DNA from: a virus
DNA length: 64,000 nt
IMG/VR virus record: IMGVR_UViG_3300024327_000005
Coordinates: 1-64,000 of that record
Strand: one strand, 5' to 3'
This document shows, in pieces, positions 22,837-30,517 of this stretch. Below the pieces are notes generated by a model that worked only from the letters and a program-made list of their open reading frames with translations, was not told where the DNA came from and searched no databases. Position numbers and translations under genes: made by a program. Each line of letters opens with the position of its first letter. The first letter of the stretch is position 1.

Positions 22837-23658
22837 TTGTTAAAGACTTTTAACTTAAATGATTCAAAACTGAATTATCACCAAAAAATAATAAAAAAAA
22901 TACAAACTGACTTGTCAGCATTACCAGAAAGATTCTGGAAAACAAACCCTATTATCAGCGGAAGCTATGCGGTCCACCTTCTGTTCAAACCGGCAACTTT
23001 ATATGACGATATCGACGTTTATTTCGAAACCGAAAAGGACTTCTTGGACTGCACTAAAGTTCTGAAAGGGCTTATTGAAAGCAACCCATTACCAAATGGG
23101 GGACAGATTTATCCCGCAAAGAACTCCACTACTTATCTTTATGATTTTGCAAAAATACAATTGATAAATAAAGCGTTCATGCCTCCGCAGAATCTGATTT
23201 ATGATCACGATTTAAAAAACGTCTCAATCGCAATACAAGGTACTGATATTTATCTTGACGATGAAATCTTTAGTCTTTTTTGGAATGATAAGATTTCTAT
23301 AAGATCGACACAAATAACAGACGATATGTCCGACAAAGATAAGATGATTAAAATTGCAAATCTTTATTATCGTGTTAAAAAGTATGCGCTAAAGTATGAT
23401 TTAATTCCCGACTATGAATCGAGAATTATCTTAACCGAGCTGCTTGACTTCCTAGAAGCGATGCCAGAAAACATTAAAGAAACTACCTATGTAGACAGTA
23501 GCATCTACTACGGCTCATATACTGCATCTCAAAAGAATAAATCTTCGATATCTGTAACAATTCATCGAATGAGAGTAGATTTAGCTCATATGAACCAAAT
23601 CGAAAACTCATCTTTAGATGAGCACGAATCCTCAGTTAATAGCTGGTTGGAGTTCTAA
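22837..23658 (+). CDS. nucleotidyltransferase-fold protein
   Basis: 273 residues, apparent TTG start at 22837. Near residue 39 it has the SGSYAVHLL helix-1 motif and DDIDVYFE strand (Asp48/Asp50-like pair) of nucleotidyltransferase-fold proteins such as AbiEii-type toxins and other phage NTases. A helical C-terminal half follows. It probably transfers a nucleotide or phosphate to an unknown acceptor. First gene of the putative ubiquitin-like operon; whether it is functionally linked is unproven. Confidence 0.7.
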   Translation: MLKTFNLNDSKLNYHQKIIKKIQTDLSALPERFWKTNPIISGSYAVHLLFKPATLYDDIDVYFETEKDFLDCTKVLKGLIESNPLPNGGQIYPAKNSTTYLYDFAKIQLINKAFMPPQNLIYDHDLKNVSIAIQGTDIYLDDEIFSLFWNDKISIRSTQITDDMSDKDKMIKIANLYYRVKKYALKYDLIPDYESRIILTELLDFLEAMPENIKETTYVDSSIYYGSYTASQKNKSSISVTIHRMRVDLAHMNQIENSSLDEHESSVNSWLEF

Positions 23659-23689
23659 CTCACAGCCAGCTGCACTAGAAGGCAAAAGA

Positions 23690-23896
23690 ATGAAAACAAT
23701 ATGCTTAAACTTGCAAGATTGCGGTTATAGCGAAGTTATACCTGCTTCCCGGTTTAACGAAATCAACCTCAATGAACCCTTCACTACCTGTCCTCTCTGC
23801 GGGTATTACGCAGTGACTACATCTCAAAATGTAATTTCAGATATAGACTTAAATATATATAAAAAGATATACAAACAATTAAGGAAAGATGAATGA
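23690..23896 (+). CDS. small zinc-ribbon-like protein, 68 aa
   Basis: ATG 23690 chosen over 23618, which would overlap the previous gene. Two Cys pairs (C-x5-C early and CPLC later) fit a zinc ribbon of rubredoxin/treble-clef size. The last codons overlap the next gene by ATGA. In an operon with E1/E2-like proteins a RING-like ligase is tempting, but the Cys count is too low for RING. Confidence 0.6.
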   Translation: MKTICLNLQDCGYSEVIPASRFNEINLNEPFTTCPLCGYYAVTTSQNVISDIDLNIYKKIYKQLRKDE

Positions 23897-26793
23897 TCTT
23901 TATTAACCTCCTCGCTAATATAGCCCCATCGAATTTAAATAGACAGCCCTACATAGACGCTCTCACTAAGCTTATAGTGATGGAGGATCCAGAGTCTCCA
24001 AATACGACTTACTATTCTGGTAATTTATCCGAAGCAATCAGGAATACAGAAGGCGTTGGTAATTTCGTTGAATCCTTAAACCCAACTCTATTTAAGGATG
24101 AAGATTCAACGTTTCCGCTAATAGACGTAATTCACATGCGGAATAGCGTTATAAATCTAAATAGCATTTTAAGATCTTCGTATCCAAACACATCTTTTTG
24201 GAATCGATATCTCAACGGTAATGTCGCGCAATTAAGTGCCCAACATCCAACGCTGCTTGCAAATGCATTATGCTTGAATCAGAACTTCAGAAATATTACC
24301 GGGTACAATCGAAGAGAACCTAATCTTTATTTTTCTAAAATCTACGAGGCATTCAAATGCACTAGAGGTTTAAACGAAAAGATATCAATCAACAACGAAG
24401 CTCATGCGTCGTTGTTAAATGATCAAAAAAATCTATGCGCTGTTAGCAGATTCAAACCTCACATATTGCAAATCGACAACAATCAACACACTGTAAAGGA
24501 TCAGCATCAAGTTTTTCGGTACCTAAGAGACTTCATTCTAATCACGCTAGCGCTGAAAGAAAAGCCAGAAGAGAGTACGGACGAAGTGTTGAAGCAGTTG
24601 GAGTCTGTAATTCCTGACGAAAGTCTTTTTGCATATACTCAAACAAGACGCACAGATAACGATACCAGTTTCAATAACTTGAATTTCAATAGAATCACCA
24701 CTACGCTGTTAGCTCAGTCGCCAGAAGAACTAACTCGACAGGTAAATTCTATAGACAGCTTAACTTTCAACACTTATATCAAGCAAAACCGCCTGGGCCT
24801 TTTCGATGGGAAAGAAGTTTTCTCTTTTTTCTCAAAAGCGTTTTTTCAAAAATTCTTACATATTTCAAACAAGAAATCAGTACATGAAGACGCTTCTGAA
24901 TCAGAGATACTTCAAAACATTGTTTGTTTCGATACGATTCCGCCAATAGACCTCCAATTAGCGCCGTCTAAAGGTAACCATAATAACTGGAGCTATGGTG
25001 ACGGCTTGTCTTCTGAACCAGCCCATTCTCGTGCAATGATCCTTCCAAGTCAAGATTCTAATGCAGATTTCATCCCAATTGGCCTTGGTACTGGAGTTAC
25101 ATTCATGCATGGAGCGCAAGACATTTACTCAATAAAACTACAAGAACACATTGAGTCTTTACCCCAATCAAGAGTCGTTGGGTTGATTTCTAATGGGTTC
25201 ACAAAAAGAACCCAAAAAGAAAAGTTTGAATTCATATCACTTACAAAGAAACAGTCAACGATTCGAAAAGGGTTTTTCATACCCACATTATTTCCAATCG
25301 AATACAGAGATGAGAACTTTGAAATACAAAAAGGATATTCGTTCTCCTTAGTTTGTTTAAGTTCTACATATGACGAAATGTGTAATAAGTCAAGAAGCAG
25401 AGAGGAGTTGCTTAATATGCTGAGTAACTACCAGACAACTGACGGTATGTATTTTATCGACAAGGCTCAGCACATAGCCTTACAGAAAGAGATCATGAAG
25501 GGGTTAATAGAGTACTCAAACTCTCTAATCCCATCTTTCAAGGATTTAAGTCCACAAAGCCTCAACTCGCTTAAGGCTACCTTAAAAGCGAAGAAGGAAA
25601 AAGCAGAAACCTTTTTATCTACTATTGATATTGATTTTTTCGATCACTTATCTTCTGAACCAAATGTAAATCCTCTTATAAAAAAGAAATACAACAAAGT
25701 ATCCACAGGCTACAATCGCTTATCTAAAATAAATACTGAAAAAGAAAATTCCTCAGTATTAGCTAGTGCTAACGTTGAGTCCCAGCTGGGTGCAATTGAC
25801 ACAAAAATGGCACAAATCGAAATCTTTAAGCAAGAGATCGCTAAATCCGAAATTGAAATTACGAAACACTTAGCGAACCTAAAGGAAAGTTTTAACTCTC
25901 GAGTAGAGATATCCAGCACACTAATGCTGAACCGAGAACTATACGAATCAGTTAAAATTCGTTATGAATCTGCATGTCAAAAAGCTAAGGACGATAAAGA
26001 TTACATTAGTAATGGGTTCTTTAAAAACTTATCAATCAGTAACCAGATCACCATTTTTGAACTAATTCTGACAGACGAGACTGACTCAGATAATCAAATA
26101 AAATATGATCAAGATTTTTTCAATGCTAATGGAAATGCGAATTTCCAATCTTTTGATAAAAATGTGCATAAGATCCAAAGTGTAAAATTTTTAATTAATT
26201 CTCCTTCGATAATTAGCGTAGATAATGGCGCAAAAAGTAGTATTTGCGGCGGACCCTACGTCGTCTCTGTTTTTAGAGGTGCGTTACAAATCGCTTTGGC
26301 CTATCCAAGCTCAATACATGGAGTTTCAAATGGTGACATCCTTGTACATCCTCATTCATCGCAAATTAGAAAGAATAATTTTGTAACTCAAACCCAAGAG
26401 TATCAATGGATGTCTGCCTGTCTCGGTGAAGCATCCTCTCTGATCTATAGCGCTTTCGAAAGTAACAATTTGAAAACAATTTTGCTGGCAGCATTAACTT
26501 GGGTTAAAAGCGCCAACAGTACCGATGTCTGGGGCAAAAGATATAAATTTTTCCCAAAAGCAACTGAAATAAACTTCGAAACTAATCCACCTACAAGTCC
26601 TGCTGTCGACGAAGAGGTCATTAACGAAGATGAAATTCACGACTTTCTGGAAGAAATGATTTCTGAAGATTCAACTGAAGCTGAATCAGAGATTGAAATA
26701 GTACCCTCCGAAGAGCCAGAAGCTCAAGGATTTTCACCTGATCAATTTGCTCAACCTGTAACTGGCTATGTACCAGCCTATAATCGATCTTGA
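23893..26793 (+). CDS. 966-residue protein with E2-like C-terminal domain
   Basis: ATGA-coupled to the zinc-ribbon gene. Residues 1-560 match nothing I recognise. About 560-720 is coiled-coil/helical (KAKKEKAETFL, then Lys/Glu-rich helices). Residues about 790-890 have an E2-like layout: GGPYVVSVFRGALQIAL (E2 sheet), HPH at 819-821 (the E2 HPN equivalent), then SACLGE with Cys843 as candidate catalytic Cys and a helix after it. The tail (about 905-966) is acidic and ends TGYVPAYNRS. E2 enzymes carry activated ubiquitin-like proteins as thioesters. The next two genes encode a JAMM peptidase and an E1-like enzyme, which supports the call. Activity is inferred. Confidence 0.6.
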   Translation: MIFINLLANIAPSNLNRQPYIDALTKLIVMEDPESPNTTYYSGNLSEAIRNTEGVGNFVESLNPTLFKDEDSTFPLIDVIHMRNSVINLNSILRSSYPNTSFWNRYLNGNVAQLSAQHPTLLANALCLNQNFRNITGYNRREPNLYFSKIYEAFKCTRGLNEKISINNEAHASLLNDQKNLCAVSRFKPHILQIDNNQHTVKDQHQVFRYLRDFILITLALKEKPEESTDEVLKQLESVIPDESLFAYTQTRRTDNDTSFNNLNFNRITTTLLAQSPEELTRQVNSIDSLTFNTYIKQNRLGLFDGKEVFSFFSKAFFQKFLHISNKKSVHEDASESEILQNIVCFDTIPPIDLQLAPSKGNHNNWSYGDGLSSEPAHSRAMILPSQDSNADFIPIGLGTGVTFMHGAQDIYSIKLQEHIESLPQSRVVGLISNGFTKRTQKEKFEFISLTKKQSTIRKGFFIPTLFPIEYRDENFEIQKGYSFSLVCLSSTYDEMCNKSRSREELLNMLSNYQTTDGMYFIDKAQHIALQKEIMKGLIEYSNSLIPSFKDLSPQSLNSLKATLKAKKEKAETFLSTIDIDFFDHLSSEPNVNPLIKKKYNKVSTGYNRLSKINTEKENSSVLASANVESQLGAIDTKMAQIEIFKQEIAKSEIEITKHLANLKESFNSRVEISSTLMLNRELYESVKIRYESACQKAKDDKDYISNGFFKNLSISNQITIFELILTDETDSDNQIKYDQDFFNANGNANFQSFDKNVHKIQSVKFLINSPSIISVDNGAKSSICGGPYVVSVFRGALQIALAYPSSIHGVSNGDILVHPHSSQIRKNNFVTQTQEYQWMSACLGEASSLIYSAFESNNLKTILLAALTWVKSANSTDVWGKRYKFFPKATEINFETNPPTSPAVDEEVINEDEIHDFLEEMISEDSTEAESEIEIVPSEEPEAQGFSPDQFAQPVTGYVPAYNRS

Positions 26794-26817
26794 TACATTA
26801 AAAAAAAGAAAAAATAG

Positions 26818-27936
26818 ATGCAATCCATAACTACATATAAAGTTTTAAATAACTTGCCTTACATTAATATAACCTATAAGGGGCTTTTAGCAATTAAAGA
26901 AATTGTAAAAATTGCGCCCCAAGAAGCTCAATGGTTCCATACTGTTGAACCCTTTGCTTACAAGCAATCCCCACATGAAATTCAACTACTTTTGTCTGAT
27001 AAGATTTACATTCCAAGTCAAAACACTTCAGCAGTACAAGTAGACACTACATCTGCAATGATGATGGATTTTTATAAAGACCTACAAAAAGACTATCAAG
27101 ACCAGAATGTTGTGAACCAAAAACTTACAGCAATGACGTGCTGGTGTCACAGCCATCACAACATGTCTCCAAATCCCAGCCATCAAGACGATTTACAATT
27201 CAACTCCTTTATCTCTCTCGCAAAAGATCAGGAGCAGAAATCTTGGCAAATTATGCTAATTTTTAACAAGAAAGATCAATTCTATTCAAGAGTTTATGAC
27301 CCCCACACGGCTACAGTCCACGAGGGTGTGCCTGTTAATATAATCAATGATTACAATTTCAATTACATACATCAGGCTGCTAAAGATAAGTTCAAAAAGC
27401 CTAAGTTAGCCCCCAAAAATTTGTGGTCTTTCAATCAAGGTAGTTTTGGTGCCAAATCTTCAGCCCCAAAGACGGCAGCATCCCTAGACTTGAAGCCCAC
27501 AGGTGGGCAATCTGTCAATTGGGAAATTGCCATCGAAATACTGGCAGAAGCTTTCGATTGGTATAGCTTCGAAAGCTTATCGACGAGCCAACACAATAAA
27601 AAGATTGACTTTACTGAGCTTAGAACTAGCGACTTCTTTGCTACATTAGCAAAATATCTAGATGACAAAGAAATTATATTGTTTTCATATTTAGTTTCTA
27701 AGCGGGCATCTGACATATTGCCTATATTTACAGAAAAAGCATTTGAAAAGAAATTTGCACTAGCTGACTATGATGATTTCGAAGCCGCAATTATAGAAGA
27801 ATATACTTCTTGCATTGAAAATGAAACTTTTACTCTAAGTGAGATAAGTGAAGCGCTGCAAGATACATTAAAATTAACTGAAATTTCTACAAAAAAAGAT
27901 TGCAAGGAGTTCCTTAAAGAAAATGGTCACATCTAA
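26818..27936 (+). CDS. JAMM/JAB-domain metallopeptidase
   Basis: 372 residues. The N-terminal domain (about 1-185) has the full JAMM zinc motif: Glu36, then His111-x-His113, Ser121 and Asp124 (HxH-x7-S-xx-D). Such enzymes remove or mature ubiquitin-like tags at a C-terminal Gly. The second half (about 200-372) is helical and unassigned. The gene ends 14 bases inside the E1-like gene. It would process the ubiquitin-like proteins at 28921-30346 or remove them from targets. Confidence 0.85.
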   Translation: MQSITTYKVLNNLPYINITYKGLLAIKEIVKIAPQEAQWFHTVEPFAYKQSPHEIQLLLSDKIYIPSQNTSAVQVDTTSAMMMDFYKDLQKDYQDQNVVNQKLTAMTCWCHSHHNMSPNPSHQDDLQFNSFISLAKDQEQKSWQIMLIFNKKDQFYSRVYDPHTATVHEGVPVNIINDYNFNYIHQAAKDKFKKPKLAPKNLWSFNQGSFGAKSSAPKTAASLDLKPTGGQSVNWEIAIEILAEAFDWYSFESLSTSQHNKKIDFTELRTSDFFATLAKYLDDKEIILFSYLVSKRASDILPIFTEKAFEKKFALADYDDFEAAIIEEYTSCIENETFTLSEISEALQDTLKLTEISTKKDCKEFLKENGHI

Positions 27937-28645
27937 CGTAAGTTTTTTAAGACATGGTGCCTTTTTTGGTCCTGAAGATTCTCAAGAGCGAATACTGAAC
28001 ATTATTGGCGTTGGCGCAACAGGAAGTTGGGTTGGATATCTAGCTGCAAAAATGGGCTGGCAGCACTTCCGAGTATGGGACGCAGACACGGTAGAGAGCC
28101 ACAATCTGCCCAACCAGATATATGATATCTCTCAGGTTGGGATGCCAAAGGTTGAGGCATTCAAGCAAAAACTGCTTGAATTCAACCCAACTGTACAAGT
28201 CAAGACCTATAATGAGTTTTATACTTCTGAAAAGTACAGAAACGAATTGGAAGATTATGTGTTTATTGGTGTCGACACTCTGTTCGCACGCAAAGATATA
28301 ATGGAGGGAGCTAAATCACATTTACTGATAGAGGGAATCTTCGAAAGTCGAATGGGGTTTCAGCACGCTGAAATAAACTATCTAGATCCAGCCTACCCTT
28401 CTCAAGTGGACGAGTACCTGTCTCTCTTGAAAACCGATGATGAAGTTGAAGAAAGCGCGTGTAATGCACGTATAATCACAACTTTAACTTGTATAATCGC
28501 CTCAAACATAGTACATACTATTTGCGCTCTTGCAGCGCAAGAAAGACACGGGGAGTGTTATGCTCCTCCAAAAAAACAAATGTTTTCTCTTCCTTCTAAC
28601 ATAAATACCCCCTTATCAATCCATACACCAAGGATAGCTAAATGA
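27923..28645 (+). CDS. ThiF/E1-like adenylating enzyme
   Basis: 240 residues. A Rossmann nucleotide loop GVGATGS (29-35), then RVWDADTVESHNLPNQ (Asp53, Asp55 and Asn/Gln of the ATP site) and a GMPKVEAFK segment with the catalytic Lys-like residue match the ThiF/MoeB/E1 family. Cys candidates for a thioester lie at Cys180 and later (TLTCII, ICALAA, GECY). E1-like enzymes adenylate the C-terminal Gly of a ubiquitin-like protein. Overlaps the next gene by ATGA. Confidence 0.9.
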   Translation: MVTSNVSFLRHGAFFGPEDSQERILNIIGVGATGSWVGYLAAKMGWQHFRVWDADTVESHNLPNQIYDISQVGMPKVEAFKQKLLEFNPTVQVKTYNEFYTSEKYRNELEDYVFIGVDTLFARKDIMEGAKSHLLIEGIFESRMGFQHAEINYLDPAYPSQVDEYLSLLKTDDEVEESACNARIITTLTCIIASNIVHTICALAAQERHGECYAPPKKQMFSLPSNINTPLSIHTPRIAK

Positions 28646-28830
28646 CAGTTAAAGATCAACTTCAAGAAGTTCTAACTCTAATTACAGCAGCAGTTCAAGA
28701 TGCTGAAAAATTTGACTCTGGTAACGATACCGCTGGAAAGCGGTTACGTATGGCTGCACAAGAAGCCAAAACAAAACTTCAACAACTTCGAGTAAACATC
28801 CAAGAAGAGAGAAACTCAAGAAAACAATAA
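28642..28830 (+). CDS. small histone-H1-like protein, 62 aa
   Basis: Helical, with DAEKFDSGNDTAGKRLR followed by an Ala/Lys helix and a basic end. This resembles bacterial Hc1/histone-H1-like proteins (a 'GN..AG.R.R' core), which bind DNA. ATGA-coupled to the E1-like gene; a terminator follows. Similarity is by eye only. Confidence 0.5.
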   Translation: MTVKDQLQEVLTLITAAVQDAEKFDSGNDTAGKRLRMAAQEAKTKLQQLRVNIQEERNSRKQ

Positions 28831-28876
28831 ATAACACTCGTGGTATCGAGTTAAAATACTAAACATATTAATTTAA

Positions 28877-28900
28877 AAGGAAGCCTGGCTTCCTTTTTTT
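28877..28900 (+). terminator. intrinsic terminator between E1 operon and ubiquitin-like genes
   Basis: An 8-bp stem AAGGAAGC/GCTTCCTT around a 3-base loop (28877-28895) is followed by TTTTTTT. It separates the enzyme genes from the ubiquitin-like genes starting at 28921, so the substrates may be expressed separately or at a different level through readthrough. Confidence 0.8.
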
Positions 28901-28920
28901 GTATTACTTAAGGAAAATAA

Positions 28921-29139
28921 ATGAACAACATCACACTAATAATCATCCCCGGCCCTGGCGCTCGCTCTGTCCAAATCGATCAAAACATTACTGTTGCTAG
29001 CTTGGTCTGCTCAGAAAACCTACACGGTAGAGATATTATTATTAACGGCGCCGGAGTTCCGGCGGCACAATTCGAAACCACAACAATTCCTAACGATGCA
29101 GAAGTCTTCGCAACTGGATCGGTGAAGGGCAACCGTTAG
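28921..29139 (+). CDS. ubiquitin-like protein 1, 72 aa
   Basis: Short beta-grasp-like protein with alternating strands: NITLIIIPGPGARSVQI, a helix-like SLVCSENLHG, DIIINGAGV, then FATGSVKGNR and the stop. It is paralogous to the proteins at 29525 and 30032 (shared LHGRDIIxxGxGVP and the end ATGSVKGN). The Gly before Asn-Arg could be the exposed processing site for the JAMM enzyme. TAG overlaps GTG 29139 of the next gene (TAGTG). Confidence 0.75.
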   Translation: MNNITLIIIPGPGARSVQIDQNITVASLVCSENLHGRDIIINGAGVPAAQFETTTIPNDAEVFATGSVKGNR

Positions 29140-29444
29140 TGGGTGCATGCACCTTTTTTGATGAAGCATTTGGAGATTCAGCTGAAGAAGCCTTTCAAGC
29201 AGCAAAATCAGATGCAAATTGGATGCATGGCCACGCCGGTTATACCGGAACTATTGCTGAAAAAAACGACTTCTCTATGGCTTCAAACGAACTCTTAGCA
29301 GAAGTCGCAGCTTACAAGCTCGCCAGATCTCTCATCGCTACTGACTATTGCGACAAGTGGGGGCTTGCTGGATGCATCCAAATCACTAATTCACCTAACA
29401 ATTCACTTAACAAATATTTATTCTTTGGCTGGGCTTCTGAATAA
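29139..29444 (+). CDS. partner domain of ubiquitin-like protein 1, 101 aa
   Basis: GTG start at 29139 shares a base with the previous stop, with a TGAAGGG site 8 bases upstream inside the ubiquitin-like gene. The product has the motif HGHAGYTGTIAEK and ends LNKYLFFGWASE. A related sequence follows ubiquitin-like protein 2 in the same -1 register, so the pair is a duplicated cassette. Function unknown; it may be a conjugation target or a carrier. Confidence 0.65.
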   Translation: MGACTFFDEAFGDSAEEAFQAAKSDANWMHGHAGYTGTIAEKNDFSMASNELLAEVAAYKLARSLIATDYCDKWGLAGCIQITNSPNNSLNKYLFFGWASE

Positions 29445-29524
29445 GTATCCAGCCAAACACATCTAGAACTAACCAACACACAAGGAGTGAAAACTCCTTT
29501 TCAACATATAAGAAGAAAAAAATT

Positions 29525-29767
29525 ATGTCTAACGCTACATTAATCATTATACCTGGACCTGGCGCTCGTTCTATTCAGTTGGATTCCAACATGACGATTG
29601 CTCAACTTGTTTGTAGAGAAAATCTACACGGTCGTGACATCATCATTAACGGCACTGGAGTTCCAGTGGCACAATTCGAAACACAAATCATTCCTAATGG
29701 TGCAGAAGTTTTTGCAACCGGCTCTGTAAAGGGCAACTCTTTAAATTTTACCATGCGTCTTCTTTAG
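29525..29767 (+). CDS. ubiquitin-like protein 2, 80 aa
   Basis: Close paralogue of protein 1 (same IIPGPGARS, LHGRDIIINGTGVP, FATGSVKGN). The frame continues nine residues past KGN (SLNFTMRLL) before TAG. A slippery TTTAAAT (29740-29746) lies in that extra stretch, and the -1 frame then continues into a partner domain, so two products are possible: 80 residues, or a fusion of about 170. Confidence 0.75.
   Translation: MSNATLIIIPGPGARSIQLDSNMTIAQLVCRENLHGRDIIINGTGVPVAQFETQIIPNGAEVFATGSVKGNSLNFTMRLL
29740..29746 (+). promoter_or_regulatory. candidate -1 ribosomal frameshift site TTTAAAT
   Basis: Canonical X_XXY_YYZ heptamer aligned to the zero frame of ubiquitin-like protein 2 (codons TTA at 29741-29743 and AAT at 29744-29746). 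A second heptamer-like AAAGGGC sits at 29728-29734, also in register. A 7-bp stem with a bulge (29774-29792) follows, though farther away than usual. Shifting -1 leads into a reading frame that has no start codon. Confidence 0.5.
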
Positions 29768-30039
29768 GGGCTGGAGCTAAGCAAGCTTACTCAAATCTGA
29801 TTGAATCAGAAAGTGCTTGGAAGGAACACTCAAGTATTCCTTCCGCATTCCTAGAGACTAAAAGGTACAAGATCGTCATAACGACCCCTTTTAGCACTGA
29901 AGAAGACGCCTTGGATTTCATTTCAACCAACTCTCCTTTTAAAATGCGTTCTAAGACTGCTGGATGCGTAATCCTTGGAGTTGAAGACGGACTAACTAAC
30001 TACTTATTTTTTACACAAACACAGGATAAAAATGACTAA
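29740..30039 (+). CDS. partner domain 2, reached only by -1 frameshift
   Basis: The frame is open from 29698 to TAA 30037-30039 but has no ATG, GTG or TTG before the conserved region. Decoded from the slippery site it gives about 98 residues (FYHASSLGAGAKQAYSN onward) related to the partner at 29139: similar helix with AF/AY, a W, then a LTNYLFF ending. Its stop overlaps the start of ubiquitin-like protein 3 (30032). If not frameshifted it would be an untranslated remnant. Confidence 0.5.
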   Translation, partial: FKFYHASSLGAGAKQAYSNLIESESAWKEHSSIPSAFLETKRYKIVITTPFSTEEDALDFISTNSPFKMRSKTAGCVILGVEDGLTNYLFFTQTQDKND

Positions 30040-30346
30040 CATCACATTAATAATCATACCTGGCTCTGGCGCTCGCCAAGTCTCAGTACAACCTGGTTCT
30101 ACTATTGCAGACCTTGTTTCAAATGAAAATCTTCACGGTCGAGATATCATCGTTGACGGCGCTGGTGTTCCAGCGACGCTCTGGGCAAGCACTCAGGTAA
30201 CCTCAAATGCAGAAATTTTCGCAACGGGCTCCGTAAAAGGCAATGCCAAAGGCGGAGGTCGACCTGCTAATGCTCCATCAGGAACTGGCCGCCCTTCTGG
30301 GGGTGGCCGAGGCAACAATCCTCCATCCTCTGGCTCTAAAAAATAA
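30032..30346 (+). CDS. ubiquitin-like protein 3 with Gly/Pro-rich tail, 104 aa
   Basis: Third paralogue (IIPGSGARQ, LHGRDIIVDGAGVP, FATGSVKGN). Here the frame continues in phase into a 30-residue tail rich in Gly, Pro, Arg and Ser (KGGGRPANAPSGTGRPSGGG) with no partner domain. The tail could be removed by the JAMM enzyme to expose the Gly of KG, or serve as a flexible linker. The next 170 bases hold no gene. Confidence 0.75.
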   Translation: MTNITLIIIPGSGARQVSVQPGSTIADLVSNENLHGRDIIVDGAGVPATLWASTQVTSNAEIFATGSVKGNAKGGGRPANAPSGTGRPSGGGRGNNPPSSGSKK

Positions 30347-30517
30347 GCTATTCCGGCACACCTTAAAGGCTGTCAAGCTTAATTGAAAAAAGCCACTTTA
30401 ACCAACTCCAATACATCAAGAAGTAAACTTCAACACTTTTGATCAGCAACCTTGCTACCTCAACTGATTGTTTTTACCATTATCGTAACTCATTTTGACA
30501 TTCATAAGGGGTACACG

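Noticed and set aside
23690-23896. RING-type E3 ligase for the ubiquitin-like system
   Set aside because: Only two Cys pairs are present; a RING needs eight Cys/His. I call it a zinc-ribbon-like protein only.
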